A DNA stretch of 64,000 bases from Terriglobia bacterium (GCA_020072815.1 JAIQGE010000002.1:186001-250000); one strand, 5' to 3'; counted from the first letter of the stretch, positions 51,379-60,060 are shown. Program-made: numbers and translations. The notes: generated by a model not told the origin, from the letters alone.

Positions 51379-52074
51379 ATGCCCACCGTACCGCACGTTG
51401 AGAAACACTTTACCGGGACCGCGCTGGTCCGCGACGTCGTCATCGGAATGTCGGACGGGCTTACCGTCCCGTTCGCGCTGGCCGCCGGCATCTCCGGCGC
51501 CGTAAGTTCCAGTCACATTGTGGTCGTCGCCGGACTGGCGGAGATTGTGGCCGGCTCCATTGCCATGGGACTGGGCGGCTACCTGGCCGCCAAGAGTGAC
51601 GCTGAACACTACGAGAGTGAACGTCTGCGAGAAGAATCCGAAATCGTGAAGCTCGTAGACGCTGAGGTGAAAGAAACCAGCGACATTTTTCAGTCCTACG
51701 GGCTCACCGAAGAAGAGACCAAACCGGTGGTCGCGTCTTTGCAGAAGCGCCCGGCATCGTGGGTGGATTTCATGATGCGTTTTGAGCTTGGACTGGAGCG
51801 TCCTGATCCCAAGCGCGCCTTCGTCAGCGCCGCCACCATTGCCGGAGCCTATGTTGCCGGCGGCTTTATTCCGCTCTCGCCATACATGGTCTTCCACACA
51901 TCGTCGCAGGCGTTCTGGTATTCGGTGCTGGTTACCCTGGTGGCCCTGGCGGTGTTTGGCTATATCAAGGGACGTTTCACCGGCGCCAAGCCTTTGCGCA
52001 GCGGCCTGCAGACCGTGGTGATCGGCGGCCTGGCGGCGGGAGCAGCGTACCTCATCGCCAAGCTGATCTCCTGA
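51379..52074 (+). CDS. VIT1/CCC1-type iron/manganese transporter
   Basis: 231 residues; GAGGAG ribosome site. Matches the VIT1 family: RDVVIGMSDGLTVPFALAAG (helix 1 with metal residues), GLAEIVAGSIAMGLGGYLAAKSD (helix 2), a cytoplasmic metal-binding segment (ESERLREESEIVKLVDAEVK), then three helices (YVAGGFIPLSPYMVF, FWYSVLVTLVALAVFGYIKG, TVVIGGLAAGAAYLIAK). It moves Fe(II) or Mn(II) out of the cytoplasm. Confidence 0.9.
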   Translation: MPTVPHVEKHFTGTALVRDVVIGMSDGLTVPFALAAGISGAVSSSHIVVVAGLAEIVAGSIAMGLGGYLAAKSDAEHYESERLREESEIVKLVDAEVKETSDIFQSYGLTEEETKPVVASLQKRPASWVDFMMRFELGLERPDPKRAFVSAATIAGAYVAGGFIPLSPYMVFHTSSQAFWYSVLVTLVALAVFGYIKGRFTGAKPLRSGLQTVVIGGLAAGAAYLIAKLIS

Positions 52075-52236
52075 CAGTTTGTTGATACTTGCTCTGGAGA
52101 TATCGAACAATTGATGAGTATGTAAAATGGCATGAACTTGAAGCGTAAGCGCATCCCGTTTTCTGAAATTCTTCGCGAACACCCTCGTGCTGTTCTGTGT
52201 TCGCGGAGAGACACAAGAACCTCATTGTGAAGAATG

Positions 52237-52349
52237 CTCCAAGCGCCGAAGGCGCGAAAGAGTCTAGCCCACCCTAAAGGCGAGCGAACGCGAAGCCGCA
52301 AGGGTGCGTAGGCTTCAAATAGAAATGTAAGCCCCAGCGGGGCGACACA
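52237..52349 (+). repeat. Modular hairpin repeat (copy 5, full length)
   Basis: AAGCGCCGAAGGCGCG, TAGCCCACCC...GGGTGCGTAGGC with GCGAACGCGAAGCC between, and AGCCCCAGCGGGGCGACACA. It is the main content of the 423-base gap between the VIT1 and glycosylase genes; no gene is seen there. Confidence 0.65.
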
Positions 52350-52497
52350 TCTTGCTTGTCTCCGCGCCCCTGTGGAAAATCCCGTTTCGGCAGCCACCTC
52401 ACCGGGGTTCGGGTCCTATCTTCTCCGTGTCTCCGTGGTGGACGTTTTGGTCGTATGCACATGCCATAATTGTCCGCGCAAAGAAAGGGTATTTCCT

Positions 52498-53418
52498 GTG
52501 CCAGAGCTGCCGGACATCGTTGTCTACATGGAAGCGCTGGAGCAGCGCATCGTCGGCCACGTGCTGGAGCGCGTCCAGATTGCCGGGCCGTCGCTGCTAA
52601 AGACCGCCACGCCGCCCATCGAATCTGCGCAAGGATGCACAGTCGCCGCGTTGCGACGCATCGGCAAGCGGATTGCCATCGGACTTGCGTCTTCGTCCGA
52701 TACGCAAAACCTATGGATCGTCTTCCACCTGATGATCGCCGGCCGCCTGCATTGGAGCAAGCAACGCAAAGTCCCTGACGGCCGCCGCACGCTCGCAGCG
52801 CTGGATTTCCACTCGGGCTCGCTCACGCTTACCGAAGCCGGAACGCGCAAGCGAGCGTCACTGCATGTGGTGGCGGGCGACGATGCGCTGGCCCAGCTTG
52901 ATCCTGGCGGCATTGACGTCTTCTCGTCCGATCTCAAGAAATTCACTGCCATGCTGACCGCGGAGAACCACACGCTGAAGCGTTCGTTGACCGATCCCCA
53001 CTTCTTCAGCGGAATCGGCAAGGCTTATTCTGACGAAATTCTTCATCAGGCGCAGCTTTCGCCGGTCGCGCTGACGCAACGCCTGAAGCCCGATGAGATC
53101 AGCCGCCTCTATGATGCGGTGCGCCACACGCTGGCCGAGTGTACGGACCGGCTTCGCGCGGAAGCAGGCGGCAAGTTCCCGGAGAAAGTCACGGCGTTTC
53201 GTCCGGAGATGGCTGTCCACGGCCGCTATGGACAGCCGTGCCCCCGCTGCGGCGCCAAAGTCCAGCGGATACGCTATGCGTCCAACGAAACCAACTACTG
53301 CGCGACCTGCCAGACCGGCGGCAAGCTACTGGCCGACCGCTCGTTGAGCCGGCTGCTTCGCCAGGATTGGCCACGGTCCCTGGACGAAATGGAAGAGAGA
53401 CTTTCAGGCAGCAAGTAG
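52498..53418 (+). CDS. Formamidopyrimidine-DNA glycosylase (Fpg/Nei family)
   Basis: 306 residues from the GTG at 52498, which puts PELPD at residues 2-6, the required catalytic N-terminus (Pro2, Glu3); AAAGGG lies eight bases upstream. Further parts: helix-two-turn-helix (FSGIGKAYSDEILHQAQLSP, about 175-195) and a C-terminal zinc finger C-x2-C-x16-C-x2-C (CPRCG ... CATCQTGG). It excises oxidised bases. Slightly longer than E. coli Fpg (269), and substrate choice between Fpg and Nei types is open. Confidence 0.87.
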   Translation: MPELPDIVVYMEALEQRIVGHVLERVQIAGPSLLKTATPPIESAQGCTVAALRRIGKRIAIGLASSSDTQNLWIVFHLMIAGRLHWSKQRKVPDGRRTLAALDFHSGSLTLTEAGTRKRASLHVVAGDDALAQLDPGGIDVFSSDLKKFTAMLTAENHTLKRSLTDPHFFSGIGKAYSDEILHQAQLSPVALTQRLKPDEISRLYDAVRHTLAECTDRLRAEAGGKFPEKVTAFRPEMAVHGRYGQPCPRCGAKVQRIRYASNETNYCATCQTGGKLLADRSLSRLLRQDWPRSLDEMEERLSGSK

Positions 53419-53435
53419 CTATTCTCTGCCTGCTC

Positions 53436-53485
53436 CTGGCCAAAAGCCAAAAGCCAATGGCCAATAGCCAAGAGCCAAAAGCAAA
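53436..53485. repeat. AGCCAAAAGCCAATGGCCA-type dispersed repeat
   Basis: Low-complexity run of GCCAAAAGCC, CCAATGGCCAATAGCC and AAGAGCCAAAAGC after the glycosylase gene; relatives at 2942-2972 and 45784-45823. Confidence 0.45.
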
Positions 53486-53585
53486 GCCCCCAAAGTCGCT
53501 TTTCCGTTTCCGCTGCGTCCTAATTAATACCTTTAATTCAATTCCAATAATCCTATAATCAAGATTTCCTATAAACGGCATCACA

Positions 53586-53681
53586 GAGCGGTTTCGGAGT
53601 TGTTGTGGATAGACCGGATGACGCGGGGCATCCCCTGCATCGCAGTGCGAGCGCCGGCGCACATCAACTCCGAAACAGCTC
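53586..53681. other. 96-base branched inverted-repeat element, possible structured RNA or miniature element
   Basis: Outer arms 53586-53602 and 53665-53681 (GAGCGGTTTCGGAGTTG with CAACTCCGAAACAGCTC) pair over 17 positions with one mismatch. Inside are two smaller hairpins: GGATG/CATCC and GTGCG/CGCAC. The fold is a closed multi-branch junction. ATCACA occurs on both sides, directly at the left but four bases away at the right. It makes up a third of the 302-base gap before the small ORF at 53721. Confidence 0.5.
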
Positions 53682-53720
53682 TCGTATCACACACGTATCG
53701 TCGTCAAAAGAAGGTAGCTT

Positions 53721-53888
53721 ATGCCGCCAAAATCGAAGAACCTTGAAGTCATGGAAATGCAGGTGGAGGCGCAAGCGCTGAAGAACGAACTGGAAGACCT
53801 TCTCATGCTGGCGTGGCTGTGCTCGAATTCCAAAGACGACATCGCACATCCCATCCGTTTTGAATCCGTAGTCAAGTACGACGCGTAA
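53721..53888 (+). CDS. Possible 55-residue acidic protein
   Basis: ATG at 53721 with AAGGT six bases upstream, TAA at 53888. Helical (EVMEMQVEAQALKNELEDLL), with one Cys, ending in HPIRFESVVKYDA. No family recognised. Coding composition is credible and it stands alone in its gap. Confidence 0.5.
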   Translation: MPPKSKNLEVMEMQVEAQALKNELEDLLMLAWLCSNSKDDIAHPIRFESVVKYDA

Positions 53889-53952
53889 GAGCGTCCTGCG
53901 GCGTTGCTTTCGCCTGATCATCGGCGGCGTGCCGTATTACAATTCCTCCGCT

Positions 53953-54549
53953 ATGCGCAAAGTAATTCTGGCCGTTGGCATCAGCCTGGATGGCTACATC
54001 GCGCGTCCTGACGGGTCGGTGGATTTCCTCTTCATGACCAAGGACTTTTCCATGGCGCCGTTTTTCAAGACCATTGATGCCGCGCTGATGGGCCGCAAGT
54101 CGTACGACGTTGCCATGAAGATGGGAGGCGTCAGCTTCGGGCCCAAGGTGAAAGTTTACGTGTGCTCCCACACCCTGCCGCCGGGCGAGCGCGATGGCTG
54201 CATCTTCACCAGTGAGTCGCCGGCAAAGGTGATTGCAGACATCCGCCAGCACCCGGGCAAAGACATTTGGCTGATGGGCGGCGGAGACCTTGCCCGTCAA
54301 GCTCTCATCGCCGACCTGGTGGACGAACTCCACTTGGGCGTGGTCCCGGTGCTGCTCGGCGAAGGCATTCCGCTTTTTCCCGGCGGCTTCCCGCAACGCA
54401 ACTTCGCGCTGCTGGAAAACAATACTTACTCGCGAGGCCTGATCGAGCTCAAGTATCGGCGCGTGCGGTCCGGGGCGAAATCCAAGATCACGAAATCCAG
54501 GGCCAAGAAATTAAAGACCAAATCGCGATCGGGCAAGTCCAGCCGCTGA
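53953..54549 (+). CDS. Dihydrofolate reductase-like (RibD C-terminal) family protein
   Basis: 198 residues from the ATG at 53953 (MRKVILAVGISLDGYIAR), the usual start of this family. NADPH-binding landmarks are ALMGRKSYDV and DIWLMGGGDLARQAL, and the end VPVLLGEGIPLFPGG. The last ~30 residues are very basic (KSKITKSRAKKLKTKSRSGK), an addition not typical of the family. TACAAT lies nine bases before the ATG. Confidence 0.85.
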   Translation: MRKVILAVGISLDGYIARPDGSVDFLFMTKDFSMAPFFKTIDAALMGRKSYDVAMKMGGVSFGPKVKVYVCSHTLPPGERDGCIFTSESPAKVIADIRQHPGKDIWLMGGGDLARQALIADLVDELHLGVVPVLLGEGIPLFPGGFPQRNFALLENNTYSRGLIELKYRRVRSGAKSKITKSRAKKLKTKSRSGKSSR

Positions 54550-54670
54550 TTTCGGTTTTCGCGCCGGGGGGTAGACGTAAGTCCGTGCAGGCCCAAGGCT
54601 CGTGTGGCACAGCCGTTCTCGGCTTTGCTAGCGTCGCACCATGGCCGCGGAGCGGCACGTCACATCCGCG

Positions 54671-54686
54671 TGTGACGGCCATCACA
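54671..54686. promoter_or_regulatory. Perfect CRP-type dyad TGTGA-N6-TCACA
   Basis: Exact consensus half-sites. A -10-like CATACT at 54708-54713 would start transcription near 54720, putting the dyad centre at about -42, the class II activator position. A second overlapping dyad GTCACA-N6-TGTGAC is at 54659-54676. The target would be the small membrane protein at 54747. Confidence 0.55.
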
Positions 54687-54746
54687 GCCCCGCCGTGACA
54701 CTGCCGCCATACTTTCCACTCGAGTTCATTTTCCAGGGAGAGCCCC

Positions 54747-54953
54747 ATGAGCACAGCCGTAGCCAGAATTTCAGCGGAAGAAGCCAAGCCGCTGCAGTTG
54801 GTCCCCAAGCCCGCCGTTGCCGCCGTAGCCGATGAGCATCCGCTTCTGCCGGTTTTTGTCGCCGGCTTCATTGCGTTGATCGGCGCGGTCGCCTTTGTCG
54901 GCAGCATCGTGGTGTGGCTGTCCATCCGTTATTCCGGCGTGCTGGCCCCGTAG
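54747..54953 (+). CDS. Small single-helix membrane protein
   Basis: 68 residues with a good ribosome site (AGGGAGAG). Polar N-terminus (STAVARISAEEAKPLQL) and one helix (VFVAGFIALIGAVAFVGSIV, about 36-58). Unknown function; the length and topology fit a small regulatory or complex-associated subunit. Confidence 0.65.
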   Translation: MSTAVARISAEEAKPLQLVPKPAVAAVADEHPLLPVFVAGFIALIGAVAFVGSIVVWLSIRYSGVLAP

Positions 54954-55071
54954 CGCGTCGTCCAGAATCGTCTCTTTGCTGAAGCGCCGCGCGCCAACCA
55001 GGTCGCGGGCGAATTCGCGTGGACTCTTGCATAGCAACAGCCTTCGCGAACACTCCTGCTAAGCTGTCCGA

Positions 55072-55701
55072 GTGGAGATCGTATTCCGTCCGGCGGCCCT
55101 GAGCGACGCCCATTCGCTCGCCACCCTGATCTGCCTGGCATCGCAGTCGCACTACAACACCACCGGCTTTGAACTGAGTATCGGCGGCACGCGTGAGCAC
55201 CAGCACGCGGAAATCAGCCGCCTGGCCGCGGCCACAGCCCGCTCCTGGTTTCATTTTTCCCATTTTGAAATCGCCGAAGCTGATGGCCGCGTGGTGGCCT
55301 CGGCCGCCGGCTTCGACAAAACCCTGGCGGAAAAGGAACTCCCCGCGGCGCTGCGTGAAATCGGCTGGACGAACGAGTCTCTGGTCGCTCTGGAGCAGCG
55401 GCTGGCTGAGCTTTACTCAAGTTTTCCGCCGGAACCCGCGGGCTTCTGGACGATTGATCACGTCGCGGTCTTACCCTCGGTCCGCCGAATCGGGCTGGCG
55501 CGATCGCTCATAGAGCGGCAGTTCGTCCGCGGGCGCACCGCAGGATTTCATCAGTGCAAGCTTGACGTGTTTGCTGGCAACGTCCGCGCGATCACGCTCT
55601 ACCAGAGCATGGGATTTCAGATGACTGAAACTTTCGGCGAAGCGGCCCTGCGCAAGCTGTTGGGCCGTGACGCGCTGCTGCGCATGACAGGGACGATCTA
55701 A
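55072..55701 (+). CDS. GNAT-family N-acetyltransferase
   Basis: 209 residues from a GTG at 55072. Acetyl-CoA-binding strand-helix: WTIDHVAVLPSVRRIGLARS (the expected Q/RxxGxG/A loop is RRIGLA), and the C-terminal NVRAITLYQSMGFQ. Substrate unknown. Confidence 0.85.
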   Translation: MEIVFRPAALSDAHSLATLICLASQSHYNTTGFELSIGGTREHQHAEISRLAAATARSWFHFSHFEIAEADGRVVASAAGFDKTLAEKELPAALREIGWTNESLVALEQRLAELYSSFPPEPAGFWTIDHVAVLPSVRRIGLARSLIERQFVRGRTAGFHQCKLDVFAGNVRAITLYQSMGFQMTETFGEAALRKLLGRDALLRMTGTI

Positions 55702-55731
55702 GCACAAAGGCTGACTCGCTGGGCGGATAGC

Positions 55732-56241
55732 TCACGCCTCGAATGTTGTACCGAGGTGGCGGCGGACTTCAGCAACAACCTGCATTGCTTCATCTTCACT
55801 CAGGTATTGTCCAAAGGAGTAGCTTCTGCGCTGGCATTCGAGCAGGAGTTCGGGAACCAAGCCAAAGCTCCATCCTTTGCTCATGCGGACCCCGCGAACT
55901 TCACTCAAGGGTATCGTCCTCTCGCTTTTCCACAGCCATGCAATTCGTCGCAGGGTCAGCATGCCGGATGAAATCGCAATTGTGTCTTCTTCAAAGTCGG
56001 TGCGAAGGGTATGCAAGAACAGTCCAACACAGGCGACGCCGGGAATACTGAGGAGGAACAAAGTCCGGAAGGCCACGCCGGGATCGCTGAGCGCGAGGCA
56101 GGCAATGAGCACAAATATGACCAGCGGCATTGCCGCCCCAAACTTGCTGCGGTTGGCTCGCTTGGCAATCGTAATCTTCCAACCATCGTGGCTATGGCCA
56201 ACCGACACGCGAGACTTCGCAGCATCCTCGAAGCGAAACAT
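55732..56241 (-). CDS. Membrane protein of unknown function
   Basis: 169 residues from the ATG at 56241, five bases after the TolC-like gene stop. Two adjacent membrane helices (MPLVIFVLIACLALS, LFLLSIPGVACVGLFLHTL, about 38-80), then a soluble domain (DTIAISSGMLTLRRIAWLWK, IPLSEVRGVRM) resembling bacterial PH-like membrane proteins. Last gene of the HlyD-TPR-TolC operon. Confidence 0.65.
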   Translation of the reverse strand: MFRFEDAAKSRVSVGHSHDGWKITIAKRANRSKFGAAMPLVIFVLIACLALSDPGVAFRTLFLLSIPGVACVGLFLHTLRTDFEEDTIAISSGMLTLRRIAWLWKSERTIPLSEVRGVRMSKGWSFGLVPELLLECQRRSYSFGQYLSEDEAMQVVAEVRRHLGTTFEA

Positions 56242-56246
56242 GTGAC

Positions 56247-57596
56247 TTACCGTCCCGGCCCCAGCGCCCACGTCTCCAGTTCGCCGGTCTGGCGCAGCAG
56301 TTGGACTTGCGCTCTGTCCAGCTCAAAGCTTGATTCCAGGTAAGCCGCGTAGCGCTGGTGCTCGGCGATGCGCGCGTTCTGCTCGTCTTTCACCGTCGCT
56401 TGCCCGGACTCAATCCTGGCGTGCGCCGACTCAATGTCTGACTGCGCCAACTGGTGCTCCAGTTGCGCCACGTCGCGCGCCGCCGCCAGTTGCTCGACTG
56501 CGCGCTGCAGCTTCAGCGTCTCCCCGCTGACTTGCTCCTTCACCGCGGCCGCTTCTTTGTGCGACTTCTGGGCGTCAGCCTTGGCGGCGTCCGCCGCGGC
56601 GTGCTGCGTGGCGTTGAAGAAGGGGAAGCGGATGGCCACGCCCGCCGTCACGTTGTGCCGCTGGAATTTCTGGAAGAACTGGTCGTAGTTGTTGAAGCGC
56701 GCCAGCACCGCGTATTGCGCCACCAGGTCCACCGACGGATACAGCAGCTTGCGCTCCGCGCGGGCGCGGAAGTCTTTGATCTGTGCCGCGTCTTCAGCAA
56801 CCTTTACCGCCAGGCTCTTCTGCGCCGCTTGTCCGGGAAGGTCGTCATCCTGGGAAACGTCGTGCAGGGCTGGAATGGTTTCCGTGGAAGTCCTGATGGC
56901 CTTGGCGGGAAGGCCGGTGAGCTGGGACAGTCGGAGCCGCAGTTGGTCGGCGGCGGCCTGGGTTTGCGCGATGCTCAAGCGCGTGCGCGCCACGGCCAAC
57001 TTGGCTCGCGTGGTTTCCACCTGGCTGTCCAGCCCTTCCTGCACGCGTTGGTTCACGGTTTCCTGGAACTTGGCGGCGGCCTGCCGCTGTTCGCGCTGCA
57101 CAGAGAGCGACGACTCCAGCAGATCAAGCTGGATGTAACTCACCGCCGTTTCCATGATCACGTCATCGCGCCGCGCGGCGTTCTGCGCGCTGGTCAGCTC
57201 AACGTCCGTCTTTGCCGCCCGGATGGTGTCGCGCTGAGCGGGGTTCCACAGCGCGCCTTGAATGTTCACGTTGAAGATGGAAGGAGCGGCCCCTTCCAGG
57301 CTCAGAGGGAAGCCGTACGACCAGCCCAGCCCGGAGCCAAAGACCATCTGCGGCACATAGGCGTCGCGCGTTTGCGAAACCGTGGCCCGCGCGCGCTGCA
57401 GGTCCGCCATGCTCACGCCGGTGGCCACGCTGTTTTTCAGCGCCAGCTCAATGGCCGTCCGAAAGGGAAGCGGCTTGTCATTCATGGCCTGGGCCTCTGC
57501 TCCGGCCCCGGAGTCCTGGGCGGAAGACGACGGCGGGAAAATCAGCCAGCAGAGCAAGCAAGCAAGCAACATGGTTGCGCGAGTATTTGATTTCAT
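56247..57596 (-). CDS. TolC-family outer-membrane efflux protein
   Basis: 449 residues from the ATG at 57596. Signal peptide (LLACLLCWLIFPPSSSAQ). Two repeats of the TolC alpha-barrel pattern: PFRTAIELALKNSVATG at the start of the first, and long Ala/Gln/Glu/Arg helices throughout. It forms the outer-membrane channel for an exporter together with the upstream HlyD-type adaptor. Confidence 0.88.
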   Translation of the reverse strand: MKSNTRATMLLACLLCWLIFPPSSSAQDSGAGAEAQAMNDKPLPFRTAIELALKNSVATGVSMADLQRARATVSQTRDAYVPQMVFGSGLGWSYGFPLSLEGAAPSIFNVNIQGALWNPAQRDTIRAAKTDVELTSAQNAARRDDVIMETAVSYIQLDLLESSLSVQREQRQAAAKFQETVNQRVQEGLDSQVETTRAKLAVARTRLSIAQTQAAADQLRLRLSQLTGLPAKAIRTSTETIPALHDVSQDDDLPGQAAQKSLAVKVAEDAAQIKDFRARAERKLLYPSVDLVAQYAVLARFNNYDQFFQKFQRHNVTAGVAIRFPFFNATQHAAADAAKADAQKSHKEAAAVKEQVSGETLKLQRAVEQLAAARDVAQLEHQLAQSDIESAHARIESGQATVKDEQNARIAEHQRYAAYLESSFELDRAQVQLLRQTGELETWALGPGR

Positions 57597-57648
57597 TTTG
57601 TTTTCACCTTGCGGAAATGATCGTGAGAGAGCGGGAATGCTTGAGATT

Positions 57649-58626
57649 CTATCGGGAAACCCGGGCCAGCGCATCCCGCGCCGGACGGTACTGTCCCGCC
57701 AGCGCCAGCGCCGCTTCGTATTCACCGGCTGCGGCCTTGCGTTCACCGTTTTTCTCCAGCAGTTGGCCCAGCATGTAGTGCGCGCGAAAAGCCGGACCGT
57801 CTTCCGCGGCGCCGTCACCGGCAAGATAGTGGCGCAACATTTGCATGGCCCCGGGGAAATTGCGTCCGGTGCGGAGATAGAGGAAGGCTCCGTCGTATTC
57901 CGGGATGCTGTCCTGCCGCGGCGCGATGAGCGACTGTCCGATGGCTGCTTCCATCTCCTCCATGCGCCCTGACCGCCGGTAAAAATACGCCAGCTCAATC
58001 CAGTAGCGCGCCTGGTTGCCGCTGAGCTCCAGGGCCTTCTTGAACTGTTGTTCGGCGTGTTTGTTGCCTTGTTTTTCTTCCACCCGCGCGTAGATGAACG
58101 CGGAGAGGCCGGGATCCGCCTTGGCCACGGCGTCCGCCTGCTCTCGGGCTTTCTTCTTGTCGCCGCCCAGGAAGCCGGGCGCTTCCATGTAGTACTCCGC
58201 CAGGTCAGAGCGCGCGGACAGATTGCTGCCGTCCAGCGCAACGGCGCGTTCGAACTCCGCTTTCACTCTTCTGGCCAGCGTGTAAGCGGTGAAGGGATTG
58301 GAGTTTTCCGCTTTGCGTCCGGCGGCACGGCCCAGCCACAAATGGTAGGAGCTGTTCGCCGGCTCCAGCGCCACGGATTTTTCCGCCATGCGCAAGGCTT
58401 GGTCCCAGTGCTCCAGTTGGAAATAAACGCGGCAGAGCTGGTTGTACGCGGCGGCATTGGCGGGATTCTGGTCCAACTCAGCGTCCAGCAGGCGCCGCGC
58501 TTCATCCGCCTTGCCGGTTTTGAGCAGCCCTTCCGGACTGGGGTCCGCCCCCAGTGCCCAGCACGCGGCATTCATCGCTAAGAGCAGCAGTGCCAGCGGC
58601 AGCAGCAGCGATGACATGCGCCTCAA
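57649..58626 (-). CDS. TPR-repeat secreted protein
   Basis: 325 residues from a TTG overlapping the adaptor stop (TTGA), with AGGGTGG upstream; an ATG three codons later is the alternative. Signal peptide (LLLPLALLLLAMNAACWALG). At least five TPR-like units (for example NAAAYNQLCRVYFQLEHWDQ, ARYWIELAYFYRRSGRMEEM, RAHYMLGQLLEKNGERKAAA). Probably a periplasmic scaffold for the adaptor and TolC. Confidence 0.8.
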   Translation of the reverse strand: MRRMSSLLLPLALLLLAMNAACWALGADPSPEGLLKTGKADEARRLLDAELDQNPANAAAYNQLCRVYFQLEHWDQALRMAEKSVALEPANSSYHLWLGRAAGRKAENSNPFTAYTLARRVKAEFERAVALDGSNLSARSDLAEYYMEAPGFLGGDKKKAREQADAVAKADPGLSAFIYARVEEKQGNKHAEQQFKKALELSGNQARYWIELAYFYRRSGRMEEMEAAIGQSLIAPRQDSIPEYDGAFLYLRTGRNFPGAMQMLRHYLAGDGAAEDGPAFRAHYMLGQLLEKNGERKAAAGEYEAALALAGQYRPARDALARVSR

Positions 58627-59873
58627 CGCTCGACCACCCTGACTTCAGTTCCGCTGCGCAACGGCTGAGAATTCATTGCGCCCAGGGCGATCTGCGCTCC
58701 TTCGGAGATGCCCGAGGTGATCTCCACGCGGGTCAGGCTGGAGATGCCGGTCTGCACTTCCTGTGCCTGAATTTTTTCTTCCACAATCTTGTAAACGTAA
58801 CGCTTGCCCTCCAGGTCATGGACGGATTCGCGCGAGACGGTGAGCGCGCCCGGGTGGCGGGCCGTCAAAATGCTCACGTTTACGTTTACGTTGGGCAGCA
58901 GCTTGCTGTCAGAATTATCAATTTCACAGGTGATCTCGCCCACCGTGCGCGTCCCCACCATGGTCACCACGGTAGGTACGCGACTGAGCGCGCCGGTCCA
59001 TAAGCGGCCAGGCGTTGCGTCCCACTTCAGCTCTACTTTTTGCCCCTTGGCCAGGCGGCCGATTTCCGGTTCGTCCACAAAGGCCCGCACCTGGACTTTT
59101 TCAAGATTGGCGACTTGCACCAGCAGCTCACCGCCGTTGACGTACGAGCCGGGCTTGACCGGGATCTGGTAGACCGTGCCCGCGAAGGGGGCGCGGATGT
59201 TGGAATTCTTGAGCAAGTCCTGGGCGGCAGCGTAGGCGGCGCGGGCCTGGTCGGCGGACGCCGCCACTTTGGCGATTTCCGGCGAAGAGAAGCGTCCTGT
59301 GAGCTTGGCTTGCAGCAATTGCAGGTCAGCCTCAGCTTTGTTCAGCCGCTCCTGCGCCGCCACCACTTCCGCGGGCGACGCTGCGCCATTCCGTTGCAGC
59401 CGCTGTACCGACTCCAGGTTGCGGCGGGCATCGTCGCGCTCAATCTGCGCTTTGGTCTGCTCAGCCCGGATGGTCAGCAGTTCTTCGTGCGTCCCGCCGG
59501 CTTGCACGGCGTGCAAGTCCGCTTCCGCGGCGCGCAATTGCGCCAGGGCTTTGGCGGCCAGGGAGCGTGCTTCAGCATCGTCCAACTGCAGCAGGAGTTG
59601 CCCCGCGCGGACGTGGTCTCCCTCGCTGGCCAGCACTCGTCTGACCGTGGCCGGCGCCGGGGCATGCGCTTCAAAGTTGCGCACCGGCTCAATCTTGCCG
59701 TTGGTGGAGATCACGCTGGCGATGTCCTGGCGGACGACTTTTTCCGCGCGCACGGAAACCACCGTGGTGCGGAACTTCATCCAGCCGGAAAAGACAATCA
59801 CCGCGGCGATGACAATCCCCACCACGCTCAGCAGCCGCCGCCGTTCCGAGCCGTTTTGTCCACGCTGTGCCAT
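58623..59873 (-). CDS. HlyD/RND-type periplasmic adaptor
   Basis: 416 residues. N-terminal membrane anchor (LLSVVGIVIAAVIVFSGWM), lipoyl halves (APAPATVRRVLASEGDHVRA and IRAPFAGTVYQIPVKPGSYV), a coiled-coil hairpin between them (about 100-215) and a barrel/membrane-proximal end. It links an inner-membrane pump to TolC. No pump gene is in this operon; the ABC exporter at 61168-63554 is on the same strand upstream but separated by queF and parDE. Confidence 0.9.
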   Translation of the reverse strand: MAQRGQNGSERRRLLSVVGIVIAAVIVFSGWMKFRTTVVSVRAEKVVRQDIASVISTNGKIEPVRNFEAHAPAPATVRRVLASEGDHVRAGQLLLQLDDAEARSLAAKALAQLRAAEADLHAVQAGGTHEELLTIRAEQTKAQIERDDARRNLESVQRLQRNGAASPAEVVAAQERLNKAEADLQLLQAKLTGRFSSPEIAKVAASADQARAAYAAAQDLLKNSNIRAPFAGTVYQIPVKPGSYVNGGELLVQVANLEKVQVRAFVDEPEIGRLAKGQKVELKWDATPGRLWTGALSRVPTVVTMVGTRTVGEITCEIDNSDSKLLPNVNVNVSILTARHPGALTVSRESVHDLEGKRYVYKIVEEKIQAQEVQTGISSLTRVEITSGISEGAQIALGAMNSQPLRSGTEVRVVER

Positions 59874-60047
59874 CAGTTAGAGGAAATTCAAGTATAACCA
59901 AGCGGCTGCAAACACGCGACTCATCCCGCGCCGTGGCAACGCCCGTGAACCTGGCCAGTCACGCTCCCGGCCAGCGTCACTAGCCTGGATTGGGTTCCCG
60001 TATTCCACCGATTTTGCGCGTGTTCCCGCCCGCTGCACGTCGCCATT

Positions 60048-60053
60048 TACAAT
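60048..60053 (+). promoter_or_regulatory. -10 element (TACAAT) seven bases before the queF ATG
   Basis: TACAAT, AGTCGCG, ATG; no Shine-Dalgarno sequence. No preQ1 riboswitch is visible in the short upstream region. Confidence 0.45.
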
Positions 60054-60060
60054 AGTCGCG

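Noticed and set aside
53580-53691. ATCACA on both sides of the branched element as a target-site duplication
   Set aside because: The left copy abuts the element but the right copy is four bases away, so it is not a clean duplication; only mentioned as a possibility.
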